From positions 25,539,001 through 25,603,000 of the forward strand of contig JAZBRS010000023.1 of NCBI GenBank assembly GCA_037176725.1: a stretch of DNA of 64,000 bases. Reading direction: 5' to 3'. The notes below the pieces were generated by a model. That model ran no database searches. It was not told where the DNA came from and saw nothing but the letters and a program-made list of their open reading frames with translations. A program made the position numbers and the translations under genes. How positions within the stretch are numbered: position 1 is the first letter of the stretch; the number at the start of each line of letters is the position of its first letter. Below are positions 10,668 through 23,682 of this stretch, in pieces. This stretch comes from Posidonia oceanica (lineage: Eukaryota > Streptophyta > Magnoliopsida > Alismatales > Posidoniaceae).

Positions 10668-11320
10668 GAGACCGAGAAAACGATCCGAGGTCGCGCACTA
10701 CTGCGAGTACCATCCGAAGCTGGCAAGCTGCAAAAGACTTGCGGGTGCTGAGGATGCTACCTTAGGCAGTACGCGAACCACGGGTTCGAATCCTAAGCGC
10801 GAGATGCTATGCAGTGAAATGCAAGGTATAAATAGTAGAACGCCGGGCACGCGGAATCGAGAAAATGATCCCAAGACCGCGAACTGCTGCGAGTATCATC
10901 CAAAGCGGGCAAGCTGCGAAAGTCTTGCGAGCGATGAGGATGCTACCTTAGGCAGTACGCGAACCAAGGGTTCGAATCCTAAGCACAAGATGTCCATGTG
11001 ATGATGAGATGCAATACTAGGACTGACTCTACGGAGGGTACAAGAAAGCTATATGATGTTATGCGATGAAATGCTAATATTATGCAGTGGAATGCAGTGT
11101 ATAGACAATGGAGCACCGGGCACGCGGAACCGAGAAGACGATCTCGAGGCCGTGCACTACTGTGAGTATCATCCAAAGCCGGCAAGTTGCGAGAGTCTTG
11201 CGGGTGCTGAGGATGCTACCTTAGGCAGTACGCGAACCACAGGTTCGAATCCTAAGCACGTGATGCTCGGGTGATGATGAAATGCTAATGCCATGCAACA
11301 GAATGCTATTACACTACGAC
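10668..11320. repeat. Three-copy repeat with a B-box-like word
   Basis: Three copies of a unit containing GAGTAYCATCC, GAGGATGCTACCTTAGGCAG and GGTTCGAATCCTAAGC start near 10705, 10891 and 11164 (steps of 186 and 273 bp). The word GGTTCGAATCC matches the internal B box of tRNA-derived genes. No tRNA fold is apparent. Confidence 0.75.
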
Positions 11321-11335
11321 AAAAGGGTGATAAGT

Positions 11336-12240
11336 TAACGGACCTATCGCCAAATAGTTAGGGAGTATCGGTCCTCTGAGGAGTTGACGAACTCATCACT
11401 AGATAGTTAGGGAGTATCGGCCCTCTAAGGAGTTGACGAACTCATCATCGGATAGTCAGGGCTATCAGCCCGATGAGGAGTTAACGGACTCATCACCAGA
11501 TAGTTAGGGCTATCAGCCTGATGAGGAGTTAACGGACTCATCAATGGATAGTTAGAGCTATCAGCCCGATGAGGAGTTAACGGACTCATCACCGGATAGT
11601 TAGGGCTATCAGCCCGATGAGGAGTTAACAGACTCATCACCAGATAGTTAGGGCTATTAGCCCGATGAAGATTTAACGGACTCATCACCGGATAGTTAGG
11701 GCTATCAGTCCGATGAGGAGTTAACAGACTCATCACTGGATAGTTAGGGCTATCAGCCCGGATGAGGGTGGAAAGGGGGCAGGGATACCGAATCAGAAGG
11801 TACGACAGAAGTCCAGAGACGCTCCCACGACAGTTGGAGATGTCAGCCCAAATGAGTGTGAGACAATACCAAAGCGCAGCAAAAGAGATGTCCCTGGTAT
11901 CAGGGATGATACTAGGAGGCAGCCGAAGCAGCCTTGGCATCGAAGGCATTGACAGACCAGTGAGTCTGTCAGGCGAGAGAGGTGGTGACAAGTGGGACGA
12001 CTTGTGACCACGGATGCAACGGGAATACCATACTCGAAGGTGTGGCAGAGGTCCGCAGACGCTCCTGTAACAGTTGGGGATGTCAGCCCGATGGGATGAG
12101 GGGGACGATACCACAGGACAGCAGAAAAGATGCCCCTGGTATCAGGATGATACCAGGGGACAGTTGAAGCACCCCTGGCATCAAAATGCAAAGGATGGAT
12201 GAATGGGTGAATGGATGATAGGTTGATGGATCTATCGTCG
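11336..12240 (-). repeat. 48-bp hairpin repeats of the minus-strand element
   Basis: From about 11424 to 11760 the unit is 48 bp (unit starts at 11472, 11520 and 11568). It holds two inverted repeats: GATAG-ttaggg-CTATC and GATGAG...CTCATC around TTAACGG. Degraded relatives continue to 12240, including a pair of facing words around 12136-12162 (CCCCTGGTATC / GATACCAGGGG). These match, in reverse, the 3'-region arrays of the plus-strand elements. Confidence 0.85.
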
Positions 12241-13638
12241 AGCAGTTAGGGGTGCCAGCCCGAATGCAAGGAATGAGGAATGCAAAGAGAAGACAGGAAA
12301 CCCCCGTGGTGGGTGTGCAATGGTCTCAGCACGGGCATGCTTCGTGGCATCACGAGGTGACAAACAAGGGACATGCTGGTCATCACGGACCTACCCAACG
12401 CGGTGGGCGGCAAAACTTGAAAAGTACGGAGCCTCTGAGCGAGATCAGGCAAAAAGTGCTCATCCTTGGCTCCAATTTTCGAAAACACGGTGAAGAGAAG
12501 ATAAGTTATTATAGCATGCATGTTTTGGTGGCTTTGGACTCAAAAGCAGCTGCCAAGAGGGTGCTTCGCACTTTTTGACTTAGGAGACTCGATCCTCGAG
12601 CAACGCCATGCCGAGTTGTGGTCGGTGGCTCTCATTCTCACTCTTGGCTCGGGATGAGGCCTTAGCTTTGCAGAGTATAGCCTTCGGCTACATGTGGGTA
12701 GCAGAAGCGTTGGATGCAGCTTCACAGCCTCCGTCTCAAATCCTTGGGGACCGACTACCGCTTTTGACGCTCACAGAATGATATTTCTTTTCCCCTCGTG
12801 AGTGACTGGAGTTGCATCTAGCCTGCTAGGGAGTGGTTGTTGTCTGCAGAGGGGATTGGAGCATGCTGCTGCGCTCGGAGGGTGGGGCTAGGTCCTCCCG
12901 ATTAAGTGTCCCGTGCAGTTGCTAGTGTGGCGCTTGAAGTTGGAAGTTGAGGGGTCTTTGACGCTCGTCCGAATCACTCCTCTCATGAGCGCCTTCTTTC
13001 TTCAATTTCTTTCTTCATATTTCTTTTGTGCTCAGCATGCATATCATGTTATCGTATTCTTTTGCTCACATGATCTCTATTCTTTTGGATATGCATGTCT
13101 TTGCCCTCTTAGGATAGCGGTCCCGGACGAGGCGTTAAGAGTTCGGTTGATCAGCGTACACCTTCGGCCTCTGTAATGTGTGCTTGCAGCCTCCAGCTAT
13201 GCTCTACTCTACTTTGGTCCTCTCCGTGTCTGGTGGACTCTCTTGATAAGGTGGATCTCGCTTCTGGGAGTTCTGAAACTTAGCGAGATGCTCTAATCTG
13301 CTCTCAGTCTCACTCTGTAGTCACATGCAAGAGATGGCACTGCTTGGGTGAGACCTACCTGAGATTGTCACTACTTGACATCCTCTAGGCACTGCTTGTT
13401 TATCCATAGCTGGGTTTCTGATTATACAAATGTTTATGGGTTTTGTATTTTTTAGAAAGGGGGAAGGACAAACATGTTTTTGGAATTTTGCATTAGTTTT
13501 GTATTTTTATGGTTTTTTGTGCTTAAGAAAACATAAAAAGGGAAAACCAACAGCAAGGCGAGAAAATATTTTTGCGTTTTTTTATTTTCTTGATTTTTTT
13601 GGTGCTTTTGTCTTTTACAGGATGCAAGAAAATGGCAC
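12241..13638. other. Unassigned non-coding stretch
   Basis: About 1.4 kb without a supported gene. Short ORFs exist but show no family motif. The last 200 bp (13430-13638) are T-rich with AAACATAAAAAGG-type words. It is probably retroelement internal sequence because both ends are, but I recognise nothing specific. Confidence 0.4.
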
Positions 13639-13643
13639 GTATG

Positions 13644-16600
13644 TGTTGACACCCCATTTTGACAGGCTTAATCAATTGAAATCTCCTGGTGACTTCTGAA
13701 TCCAAACTTAGGTCAAAACTACACATTCCTTTTCATCCTACCCTTCAAAACTAGCCCAAACTTGACCTAGAATTGCACCTCTTTCCTAAGCCCAAAAACT
13801 ACCCAAAAATCATAGGAAAACTCACCATTCCCAACTTAGCAAACCTACCCAAATATCCTCAAAATTTCAACCCAAAACTACTCCCAAAAACCCTAGAAAA
13901 CCTAGGTAAAACTACCCTTTTTCTACACCTCCAAACCCTTGCAAAACTTTCCCAAAACCAAACCCAAACCCTAGATCTAACACTAGAGACCCTAGGCTAC
14001 ACACTCTCCAAATTTCACCCCTTCCCTAAACCTCTAGCCCCTTCATTTACCCAAATTATCCTTTTCTCTCTCCTGGATTATTATTTTCTCTCTCCTCTCT
14101 CTCTCTTGATTATCCTCCTTCTTTTCACCCCCTTCTCTCCCTTCTTCTGGCTTGGCTGTGGGCCCCTCTTGTGCATCTATCTCTTCTGCATCTTATTTGT
14201 ATTTTTATTTTATTTTTAGCTTATTTCTTAATTTTCTAAAAATTATTTTCTTTCCACTCCTCTCTTTCTTCTTTGCTCCCTCATTTCTTCCTCTATCTCT
14301 TCCTTTTCTTTTTCTTTTCCTTTCCTCCACTAAATCTCTAAAAAATCCTTAAAAACCTTTAAAACCCTAAAACAAAAGGAAAGCAAACCAAAACCCTAAA
14401 AGAAATAATTAAAAACTTAAACAAACCATTAAAAACCAAAAACCTAACTAAATCTAGCTAAAATGGAAAACTAAGAATGCAACTTAAAAATGCAAAACAA
14501 ACAAAAGAAAAATGCTGTAAAATCAAGGAAAAAACTAAAATGTAATCAAAACAAGTAAAAGTAAAATCCTATTAAAAAACAATCAAGAAAACAAATCCTG
14601 AAAGAAAGGAAACACTTAAGAAATGCTAAGGCTAGTAATTAAGGAAAAAACTTAACTTAACAATCCTAAAAACAAACAATTTGAAAACTGAATTTAAAAA
14701 TAAAAACAAACAATCAAAAATCTGAAAACACCTAATTAAAAACTTAACAAGAAGACCTAGCCTAAAAAAATATTAAAAGAAATTAACAAACAAAATCCAA
14801 TCTAAAAGGAAACTTAAACAAAACCCTAAAAAGATTAAAATCAAAAATCTAAAACTCACCCTAATTAATCTAAAAACAAACTTTAAAAAATCCTAATTAA
14901 CATCCCAAGTGTTTAACAAGAAAAACATAATTAAAAAACAACTTAAAAGACTTAACAAACATTTAAACAAAATAAAAAACAAATCAAAAACAAAGAAAAC
15001 CCTAAAAACCCTAATCAAAACTAAATCTCTTTAAACCTAATTAACTAATTAAAAACAATCGTTAAAAAACTTGATCAAAGTCCTAACTTAAAACACAACC
15101 ATTCTAAAAACCTTTTTCTATTTTTATTTCATTTTTATCTAATTTATTTTTCTTCTTCTTTCCCTTTCTTCCTTTCCTCCTTCCTTTCTTTCTTTTTTGT
15201 TTTTGTTTCTCCTCTTGGTCTGTCCCGTTGGCCCATTCCTCCCTTTCCTTCCCTTTTTCTTTCTTTCTTTTTTTCTTTTCCTTCGCGGCCCGGCCCGCAC
15301 GTAGCCATCCTCTTCCTCCTCTTCCCTCCTTCTTCTTCTTCTTCTTCCTCAGTTTTCTCCCGCGCCAGCCGACTCCCCCTCTTCTTCAAATTTCAATTTC
15401 TTCTTCCCTCCCGATCACCATCAGCACCAGCTCACCTCCATCCTCTCTCGTCTCTCAGCAGGTCTTCCGGGGGGCAATTAATGCCCATCGCCTCCCATCG
15501 TCCTCGCTGCAGCAGCTCCGTCCCGTCGGTGGAGATTTGAAATCCAGCGCGTGTCCACTCCTCCAGCTCCCGTTAAAACCTCAGCAATCCTCCTTCTTTT
15601 TCGCCTTTTCGTCATCCCAGAGAGAGTGAGAGAATTCAGAGCTCAGAGCACACCAGAATCCCTCCACTTCCACTGAAAATTCGGCCATCTTCCTCCTCTT
15701 CCATTCCATCTAATCCAAGCCCCTTCCCAACCAACAAATCACTCTAAATTCATCCCCCAAAACCACCCAAACTTTCAGCATTACACTCCACCCATTCCGT
15801 AGCCATTTCGAACCCAAAATCACCCCGACACCACCCTGAAACAACAGTAGCAACCCAACTCTACCTCCCCAAAAATTCCCGACACCACAGGCCTCTACTC
15901 CTACCCAAACTCCACCCTCTAATCCACCAGAGCATCACCTTTCCAATCCCCCTAAGCTCCACTCCAGCAGCTCACCACAGACCGCTTCATCCACTACAAA
16001 CACTTAGCCTCCCTTCTGATCCAGAAAACACCACATCAGCCAACTCCCTTTCCAGGCCTCCACGACCTAACCTAACCATCCAGAAACGATCGCTTGACCC
16101 CTAGCAAGTCACTGACGTCCTCCACTTGATCTGGAGAGCAGCAGACAGCCCTACCCACCTCAGGCGATCTGCAGTCCACCCACAGAAACAAAACTCCGCT
16201 CCGTCCGTCGAAGCTTCGTTCCAGAGATCCAGGAAGCTCCAGAGAACTCCACCGAATCATTTCCACATCTCCTGAGCCGACGACGAGCTCTGCAACCTCT
16301 GGACGACCTCCGCCGGCAATCACTGAAGTAGCCGACATCGGGGGGACGACCCAGCCCGCGAAACAGGTGCCATCTCTTCCCATTAGTTTAGTTTTCTCTC
16401 CTGCATGCTTCCTAGCCCCTTAGATTAGGTTTCTGGTCCCTGTCGCGGATAGTCAACGCCGCCGCTTCATCTTCTTCTCCGGCGAGCTCTAGATCTGTCT
16501 CGCCGCTCCGGTTAGCAGAAAGCAGCTCCGATCGTCGCCTGAGAACCGCACGGACCCCAGGATCACGCCAGTGCCTTCAGAACATCCTCCTGTCGCGTCG

Positions 16601-19558
16601 ATCGTCTTCCCTGCCTCTGAGCAGGTCTGCAAACTTCCGACGTCTTCTCCGGTCATCCCCAGGCTCCATCATAGCCCTCCGACGCCTCGCCGACCTCCGC
16701 ACAGCTCCGGAGCAGGCTGTCGCCGCACCAGCGCGCCCCCAGCAACCCCGGTTCCTCCTCTCCGGCCACTGGTAGCAATCTGCTACAGTGGCCGTTCTTC
16801 TGGCCTTCTACTGTAGCTTTATTTTTTCTTTACTAAGCTATTTTGTTACTAAATTGCATTTTCAGCTCCTGTTTTTAATTTATTACATTCTGATCTTGGC
16901 TCTGTTTAAGATCTATTTAATTCTGAATTTAAATCATATGAAATTGCATGAAAAATCCAAAAAACTAATTAATTGCATGTTAGTCCTTCTGTTGTGTTTT
17001 CCTTTTATGATTATTTTAGTTCAGGCCCTCTGATTTTCCATTTTTGCATGTTAGTCCTTCAATCAATAATCTGATTTAATGCTTATATTTTACCTTAGTA
17101 AATTGCATTTTTAAACCCTGTTGTTTTCCTCATTTGCACTTTAGTCCTCTGTTCTGTTAACTTATGCATTTATTTTCCAATTTTTCTTACTACATTGCAT
17201 TATTTCCCCCATACTTTCTGATTTTTGCATATAGGTCCTTCATTAATGCACAGCATACATTTAAATGCATATTTTGCTTATAAAATTGCATTTTAGACTC
17301 TACATGTTTTAAAAATTGCATATAGGTCCTCTGCATGCTTATAAAACTCATTTAAATGCATATTTTTGCTTATAAAATTGCATTTTAGACCCTGCATATT
17401 TAAAAATTGCATGTAAGTCCTCTGTTTGCATTCTCAGACCATGTAGACCACTGTTTTGCTTACAAAATTGCACTTTAGACCCTGCACATTTCAAAATTGC
17501 ATGTTAATCTCCCATATGATTTCAAAACTTATCCTAATGCATGTTTACCTTGTAAAATTGCATTTTGAACCCTACATTTTGCAAAATTGCACTCAGACCC
17601 TCCAGTTTTCAAAAACCTTGCATAAAAGCTTCCTAACTTTTCCAAATCTTTGCATTTAGACCCCCACCTTTTCAAAAATTGCACATAAGTTCCCAAGTTT
17701 TCTGAGAGATCATCCTTAGGTCTTTTCTTGCATTTCTGCATGCATTGCACTCATGCATTCTTGCATTTGGCATTCCCGTACACACTTAAGCACACTTAGC
17801 TCCCATTTACATGAGAGGACCTGTTTTGCACACCCCTAGGACCTCCTGTACACCTAGATCCATTCTTCTCCCCTGTTTTGGCCCCTCTGCCTTGAAGCTG
17901 AGATATCTTCAGATCCGGCCGTTGGATCTTCTCAACCAAGCTACCTGGACGACCCCGGCGGAGCACTCTTCAGCATGGACCAAGCAGTTTTCAGATCAGG
18001 CTTCAGATTTCCAAGGTAAGTCCTCCTGAACCCTTGCACAGCATTCATTTGTACACCATTTGCATTGCATGCATGGTTTTTGCTTTCTGTTTCCTCGAGC
18101 ATGTAGATTAGGACTCCCTCTTTCTATCTATCAACTCTGTCTCCTCTTTTCGCGTACTTTCAGTGCCTTGAGTTGCGTTTCTCCTGGATTCACCACTAAT
18201 TGTAACTTTCTTCCCTTCTTTCCACGATCCGATCGCATTGCGAGCTTTTAGCAGCGTGCGAGACACATCGTGGGACATCTTGGTGGGAAATAGTCACAAA
18301 ACAGTGGTAATCCTTCCACTTGCTTCTTTTCCCCTTTGTAGGTCTTCACACCTACTCTACGTGGTCCTTAAACAGTGTCTGTTTTCACACACGCACTGTT
18401 TGCTTCTCCTGTCCTTTCTCTTTGCATTTGCATCTGCATGGCTTTGTCGATGTTCTATTTCGCTTTGCTTTGGCACCGTTTTGCATGCCTGCTTCGCTTT
18501 TGGCACTGTTTTGCGTGCCTGCTTTGCTTTCTACACTGTTTTACTTGTTTGCTTCGTCTTTGGCACTGTTTCACGTGCCCGCTTCGTCTTTGGCACCGTT
18601 TTGCATGCCCGCTTTGTTTTGGCACCGTTTCACGTGTCCGCTTCGCTTTTGGCACCGATTCGCATGCCCGCTTTGCTTTTGGCACCGTTTCGCGTGCCCG
18701 CTCTTGCTTTCTGCACTGTTTTGCGTGCCGCTCTTGTTTTTTACATCGTTTCGCGTGCTGGCTTTGTTTTCTTGCACCGTTTCGCATGCCGACCTCGTTT
18801 TCTTGCACCATTTCGCGTGCCGCTCTCATTTCTTGCGTTGTTTCGTGTGCTTTACGCAGTTTTCTCTTGCATGTCGCATGCATCGCTTGGGTTTACCGTC
18901 GTTTTGCTTTTTTCGCTTGCATTTGCATATAAGGCAGTGATGCTTACTGCTTGGAGTTCTCATGGACCAGGTTTCGACCGGTTCGGAACACAGACAGCAT
19001 TGCTAAGCACTTAGACTGCACGTTTACTTCCTTGCATTGCATCCCACCACTTAGAGCACACCTTTGAGCATTCATTCAGGCATTCATTGGCATTTAGGCA
19101 TTCAAACCTGCATTTTCCTGCATATGCGAGCGTAAGCCTAGAAACACCGATTCTCGGGCGTGTTGGGGGTGCCTAACACCTTCCCCGCACGTAACAGGAG
19201 TCCTTGCCCAGTCTTTTGGCCCGTAATGACCATATTGCCCTTATCCTAGGCATGAGTCATCTTATTTGCATTCATTTGCATTTGTTTTCCTTTGCATTGC
19301 TCTGCATTGCATCCTTTGCTTGGTTTTGCGTGTTAACTCGCGCATTACTCTGGTTTTCCTTGTCTCTCGATAATAGACACGGTGGTGACTCTGAATTGTC
19401 TTATCTTCTTCTTTTCTTATCTTTTCTCCTCTATTTTAAGTGTTTTTGAGTTGAGCCCTCCTCCTCGGACATAGCCGCTTATAGTGAGCTTGATTCCGAT
19501 CGGTGCACGCGAGCTTCTTGCAGTATGCATGGACGATCTGAACACCAGGATTACTACA
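13644..19558 (+). mobile_element. LTR B: solo LTR (5915 bp)
   Basis: It starts TGTTGACACCCC and ends GGATTACTACA, with an exact 5-bp target duplication GTATG at 13639-13643 and 19559-19563. No polypurine tract, primer site or coding sequence adjoins it, so it is a solo LTR left by recombination between two LTRs. Its end (GCATGGACGATCTGAACACC before AGGATTACTACA) matches LTR C, so the two are one subfamily. Internal order is as in LTR A: A-rich stretch (about 14370-15130), a GTTAAAAC possible TATA at 15572, GC-rich zone, GGTCC-word region, exon-like block near 17890-18015 and hairpin array at 18455-18880. Confidence 0.93.
18455..18880 (+). repeat. GGCAC/GTGCC hairpin array inside LTR B
   Basis: The longest version of this LTR array, with about a dozen units of 27-33 bp. 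A clear unit is GGCAC (18562-18566) with GTGCC (18575-18579) around eight bases. Overlapping ORFs in all three plus frames here come from the repeat and are not genes. Confidence 0.85.
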
Positions 19559-20191
19559 GTATGTATATGCAGAAAATAAAGAATGCATGATGATAGATAT
19601 GTGCAGAGAGTGGCAAATATGTGCAGAAGAACGTGCAGAGTGATAGGTTGACGGACCTATCGCCGAATAGTTAGGGATATCAGCACGAGAGTGATAGGTT
19701 AACAGACCTATCGCCCAGTAGTTAGGGTTGCCAGCCCGAATGAGGGAATGAATGCAAGAAACAGGAAGGGATGCATGTTCTTTTAATGGGTTTTGTTGAT
19801 TTTATGCTTTTTATAATTTTCAGACAAGGGGAAAAACCACAAAAAACAAAACAAAGCGAAAAGAAAAGACAATGCAGGAAACAAAAGAGAGGTAAGGGAG
19901 ATTTACCTGTCAGCAACCTCGGGAGGGAGGCACTGGGTTCGCTCCTACGCTGCTGTCGACGAGGTCCACGGTTGGCAGTGCGGGGAGCACTAGGGCTACC
20001 GAAGCTGCTGACGGCAGTGTAGGGAGCACTGAGGCTGCAAAAGTTGGAGGAACTAACCTGGACGACGTTGCAACTGAGCTTGCTGTCGACGTTGCCGTTG
20101 CATCTCCGAGCGTCCCTCGGACGAGATAGGAAAGGCAGGAAAGGGGATTACGCCGATGGGGTCAGAAGGATCCACCGGGGCAGAGTTGGAC
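19559..20191 (-). other. Minus-strand 3' region after gag (copy G1)
   Basis: Non-coding. It holds hairpins GATAGGT-tgacgg-ACCTATC and GATAGGT-taacag-ACCTATC (19641-19715). In the minus sense the end of gag is followed by GCTGACAG|GTAAAT, a splice-donor-like word. It is homologous to 28171-28970. No pol sequence is present. Confidence 0.65.
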
Positions 20192-22363
20192 TCAGAAAAG
20201 TCTGGTGTAGACCCCCGAGGTTCCGGTAGCTGTGAAGCCTACAGGCTCGGAAGAGGAAGGATCGGCTACACTAGGGTGTGCAAGTGCAGGTGCAGGTGTA
20301 TGTGCAAGTGCTGGCTCCTGCTCGTTAACGTTGATGATCCTACGATCGATCAAGCGCTGAACGGCATCTCGAAGAGTGAGGTAGTTGTCCGTTAAGTGCC
20401 CGGTGGCCCGATGGAAACTGCAAAACTGATCCGTATCATGCCACCACGGAGGGGGATTTGGTGACGGACGGACAGCCGGGAGTCTCAAGAGCAACTCAAC
20501 TTGAGGGAAGATGACGCTCAGTGGTTCGGGCAGAGGCGTGTAATCACACTCAGCCTAACGAGGTCGTCTTTGGCCTGGATGGAGTCCTTGCCGAGCGGGT
20601 GCGACGTGATGCACGGGCTCGACGGTGGGAGTGTGCGAAGTGGGTGCAAAATTAGGTGCGTGCTCTAGTGGAAAAGGGTCTGGCTGACTCTCTGCATAGG
20701 CAGGCTCTTCAGGGGGATTGGCGCATGCTTCGGTGAGCTGTTCGGAGCAGTCAGGAGCGAAGTTGTTGTTGTTGTTGTTGCTGTGGCAATTGCTGGAGGT
20801 GTTGGCCTGCCTAGCCAATGCAGAAAGTGTGGGGAAATGCCCACTTCGCAGCGAGCTTTCCACGCAGTCTCCAGCCCTAATCAACGATGCATGGCTAGTG
20901 ATGTGCGGAATGCAAAGCAGAGTCCCAATCACTGGCAACATCCCTTTAACGATCATCTCGATAGAATCCTCCTTAGAGGGTCTATCTTTGACCTGGGCAG
21001 CTAAAGAGCGCCAGCGACTGACATACTCCCTGAATGGCTCTTGGGGCCTCTACCGGATGGCAACGAGATCCTCCCTCTTGGGGATCAAGTCGAGGTTGAA
21101 TGCATACTACTCAAGAAAGGCCTAAGAAAGATCAGTCCAAGTTTGAACCGCAACCATGTCAAGGGAAGTGAACCACTTGAGCGCGGGGCTAGTTAAACTC
21201 TTCTGAAACAGACGGATAAGGAGCCTTTCATCAGCCTGAAGCTGAGCAAGGTCCCCGCAGTATGCCTTCAGGTGTGAAATAGGACAACCTCTACCATTGT
21301 ATTTATCGAAGACCGGGATACGGAACTTCGAAGGGAGTGCGGCTTCGGGAAAGAGACAGAGGTGGCGAAACTGGTAAGACTGGTGGTCCTTGCCCTGCAC
21401 TAGACGTAGTGCTTTCTCCAGAACGTCCATTCTGTCATTGATGGGGTCTGGATTGGCCACCACAAGAGATGAGGCAGCAGGGGTAGGAATCACATACGCC
21501 GTCTGGGTCGCATCGAGGTGCTCCTCCAGATCCACCATCGCATCACCTGGTGGTGCGACGTGATGGCCAGCGTATCCGTGTGGTGGTGCTGTGTAAGCAG
21601 GAAAGTATGCTGGGTTCTGAACCTGATGCAAGGGGGATGGATAGATAATATGCTGTGCAGTACGTGGTGCAGAGTGCTGGAGCAATAGTTGCTGCACAGG
21701 CACGGTGCTGGGCAGCGAGCCAGTGGGGTACCGTGCTCCAACCAGCCTGAAGGACTGATCACCAGGTGGCGGAGTTGCATGCAGTGCATAGTGTTGTGCA
21801 GAAGCAGGAGACAGATGCCGCACCCCCATCACTGGAGTAGTGTGTAGCTAGGGCGATGGTCTGGGCGGGAGTGCAGTGTGTGCAGAAGCAGGCTGCAGAG
21901 GAGCCTCAAGGGCAACAGGAACACAAGAGGGGCGAACTGATAGAGCCATACCCTGCAGTGTGTGGGCAAGCTCCATCAGCTGCCGATACCGCACTTCAGG
22001 GGACCCGTCAGTGGGAGCGCTGAATTGCAGGACTGACCGGGGGGCAGATTCAAGAGGTCGGGAAGCTAAGGTAAGGGTCGCCATAGCAGAAGGGATGTCG
22101 GGAGCGACATAATCCTGGGACGGAGGGGTCAGAGGCGCCTCCGGAACGCAAGGGGCAGTCATCGAGATAGACTCGACGACCGGATCCGGAGGGGCACATG
22201 TTTGCCAATGCCCCATAGCAAACTGGGGAGCCCCAGACACCTGAGGGTGGAATCCTGGTGTCACAGAGGGCACAGAGCGAGTAGAAGTGAAATCCGGAGG
22301 GACCCAAGTGGTAAACCCCTCCGAGTCAACAGAAAAGCGGAGCTCACCGGCAGACTGGGCCAT
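20192..22363 (-). pseudogene. gag: gag, decayed (minus-strand copy G1)
   Basis: Capsid/nucleocapsid polyprotein of a Tat-lineage relative. It starts MAQSAGEL at 22363; the giant element's gag also starts MAQ. One frame runs the whole length with no frameshift, broken by five in-frame TAG codons at 21848, 21122, 21107, 21050 and 20555 (lowest coordinate of each). The capsid core includes RGCPISHLKAYCGDLAQLQ and the nucleocapsid knuckle is CSFHRATGH. After the knuckle a proline/alanine-rich tail of about 60 residues ends at 20192, and no protease or RT follows. The leader, primer site and LTR C lie directly upstream. Confidence 0.88.
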
Positions 22364-23660
22364 CGTTGACCAAGTCTAAGTGAGGGAAGACTGCGACGAG
22401 GAAACAAAGATGCAAGGCCTAAAGGAGAGCTACTGTCAGAAGCGACGAGTAGCTTAGAGACAGAGGAGGGACGCTCAGGGTTCGGGCAGCGGATCCCGCA
22501 CCTACCTGCAAAAAGAGTAAAGGTGTTAGAGGTTGAATGCAATAAAGAGTTATTAGAAGTGACATGAATGGCATACGTGCATATGAATGCCCTAATATGC
22601 GCTCTCTCACCATGCATGTCCTGAGTAGATGATCTACCAGGACGCACTCATGGGTAATGGGTTTGGATAGACTCCAGGTCAGAAAAAAGTGGGTCCCCAT
22701 CTAGATCCTGGCCAGAGCTCAGGTAGTAACAGGGTGGTGCGTTGGTGGCCTCGACCCCGCCAAAAGCGTGGGTGGTACCCTCCACTAGCACCGACACGAC
22801 TCCTGGACAAGGGAGGATAGACCGACTGACTTGGGCCACGCCAAAGCAGTGGAACAAGAGACCGGGACCGTCCTTCGCAGACTGTGGGTGGACTCAGAAG
22901 AGAGGATGCATGCTTTCTAAAATGAATCAAACATGCGAAATGCTTTAAAGTGTTTTACTTGCGTTTTATTTAACCAAAAAGGGGGGGAAATTGTAAGTTT
23001 TTGGCTCTAGTTGTGCTTAAATGTTATTGCTTGGCTTTACTGTAGCTTTTAAATTAATCAAAGGGGTAGCAAGCATGTTTCTACTATCCTAGGCATGGCA
23101 TATGAAAAGGGGAAAGAGACAGACAAACATGGCATGCAAACAATCACGCAACAAGGCAAAAGGCATGCACATGGCATGTGCAAGTGTTTGTGTACACGAT
23201 AGTGAAAAGAAAAACACTTATCACATCAAAATGCAAGTATGCAAGGCATGTGCATGTGTAGTGGCATAGCAAGCGTGTAAAAGAAGTATTCATCACTCAA
23301 AAAGCATGTATTGTTGCCAAGCAAGTATGTAGGCATGCATAACGCAAGAAAAAAAAAGCAATAATGAGCCAACAGATAAAGTAAGTAAAGATAGGTAAGC
23401 AGTAGAGCAAATAAAAGCAGATCAAAGAATAAAGCATGTAAACAAGCGAGAAAGCCAAAGCAGACAAGGCAGAGCAAATAACAAAGCATGCCAAGGCAAA
23501 ACAAGCAAAGGAGTGCAAAACCCAAGCAGAGTTGCTACGATGCAACTCGCTAGGAATTGGCACAGGGGAGCAAACAAACAGGCAAAGGGTGCAAAGGCAC
23601 AAGGCAAGCAAAGCTGCAAAACAAGTGAGCGAGAGAACCAAAACAAAACCCGGAGTCTAG
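22364..23660 (-). other. 5' leader of the minus-strand gag element
   Basis: Non-coding leader between primer site and gag. A segment near 22680-22905 is strongly conserved with 36500-36720 of the giant element (CTGCGAAGGACGGTCCCGG and GAGGGTACCACCCACGCTTT words), so it may serve packaging or translation. A possible splice acceptor (TTTTTGCAG) lies near 22505. A degraded second copy of the primer-site unit is near 23524-23545. Confidence 0.65.
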
Positions 23661-23681
23661 TATCCCCAGCGGAGTCACCAC
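23661..23681 (-). promoter_or_regulatory. Primer-binding site of the minus-strand element
   Basis: In the minus sense TGGTGACTCCGCTGGGGAT begins one base after LTR C, the same spacing as in the giant element. It partly resembles the complement of the plant tRNA-Asp 3' end, but the primer tRNA is not settled. Confidence 0.75.
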
Positions 23682-23682
23682 T

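Larger units (their letters stand above)
10668..13643 (-). mobile_element. Minus-strand retroelement DNA (3' region of a gag-only relative)
   Basis: This stretch lies between LTR A and solo LTR B and joins directly to 19564 once LTR B and one duplication are removed. It carries hairpin repeats of the 3'-region type in reverse orientation (11336-12240) and a second tandem repeat (10668-11320), and no recognisable gene. I read it as part of the same minus-strand element as LTR C and the gag at 20192-22363. The orientation of 12241-13643 cannot be proved. Confidence 0.6.

Noticed and set aside
10782..10793. tRNA gene suggested by GGGTTCGAATCC
   Set aside because: The T-stem does not pair and no cloverleaf can be drawn around it.
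18238..19014. 258-codon ORF and other long ORFs in LTR hairpin arrays
   Set aside because: Several frames are open on both strands through GGCAC/GTGCC repeats; no domain; inside an LTR.
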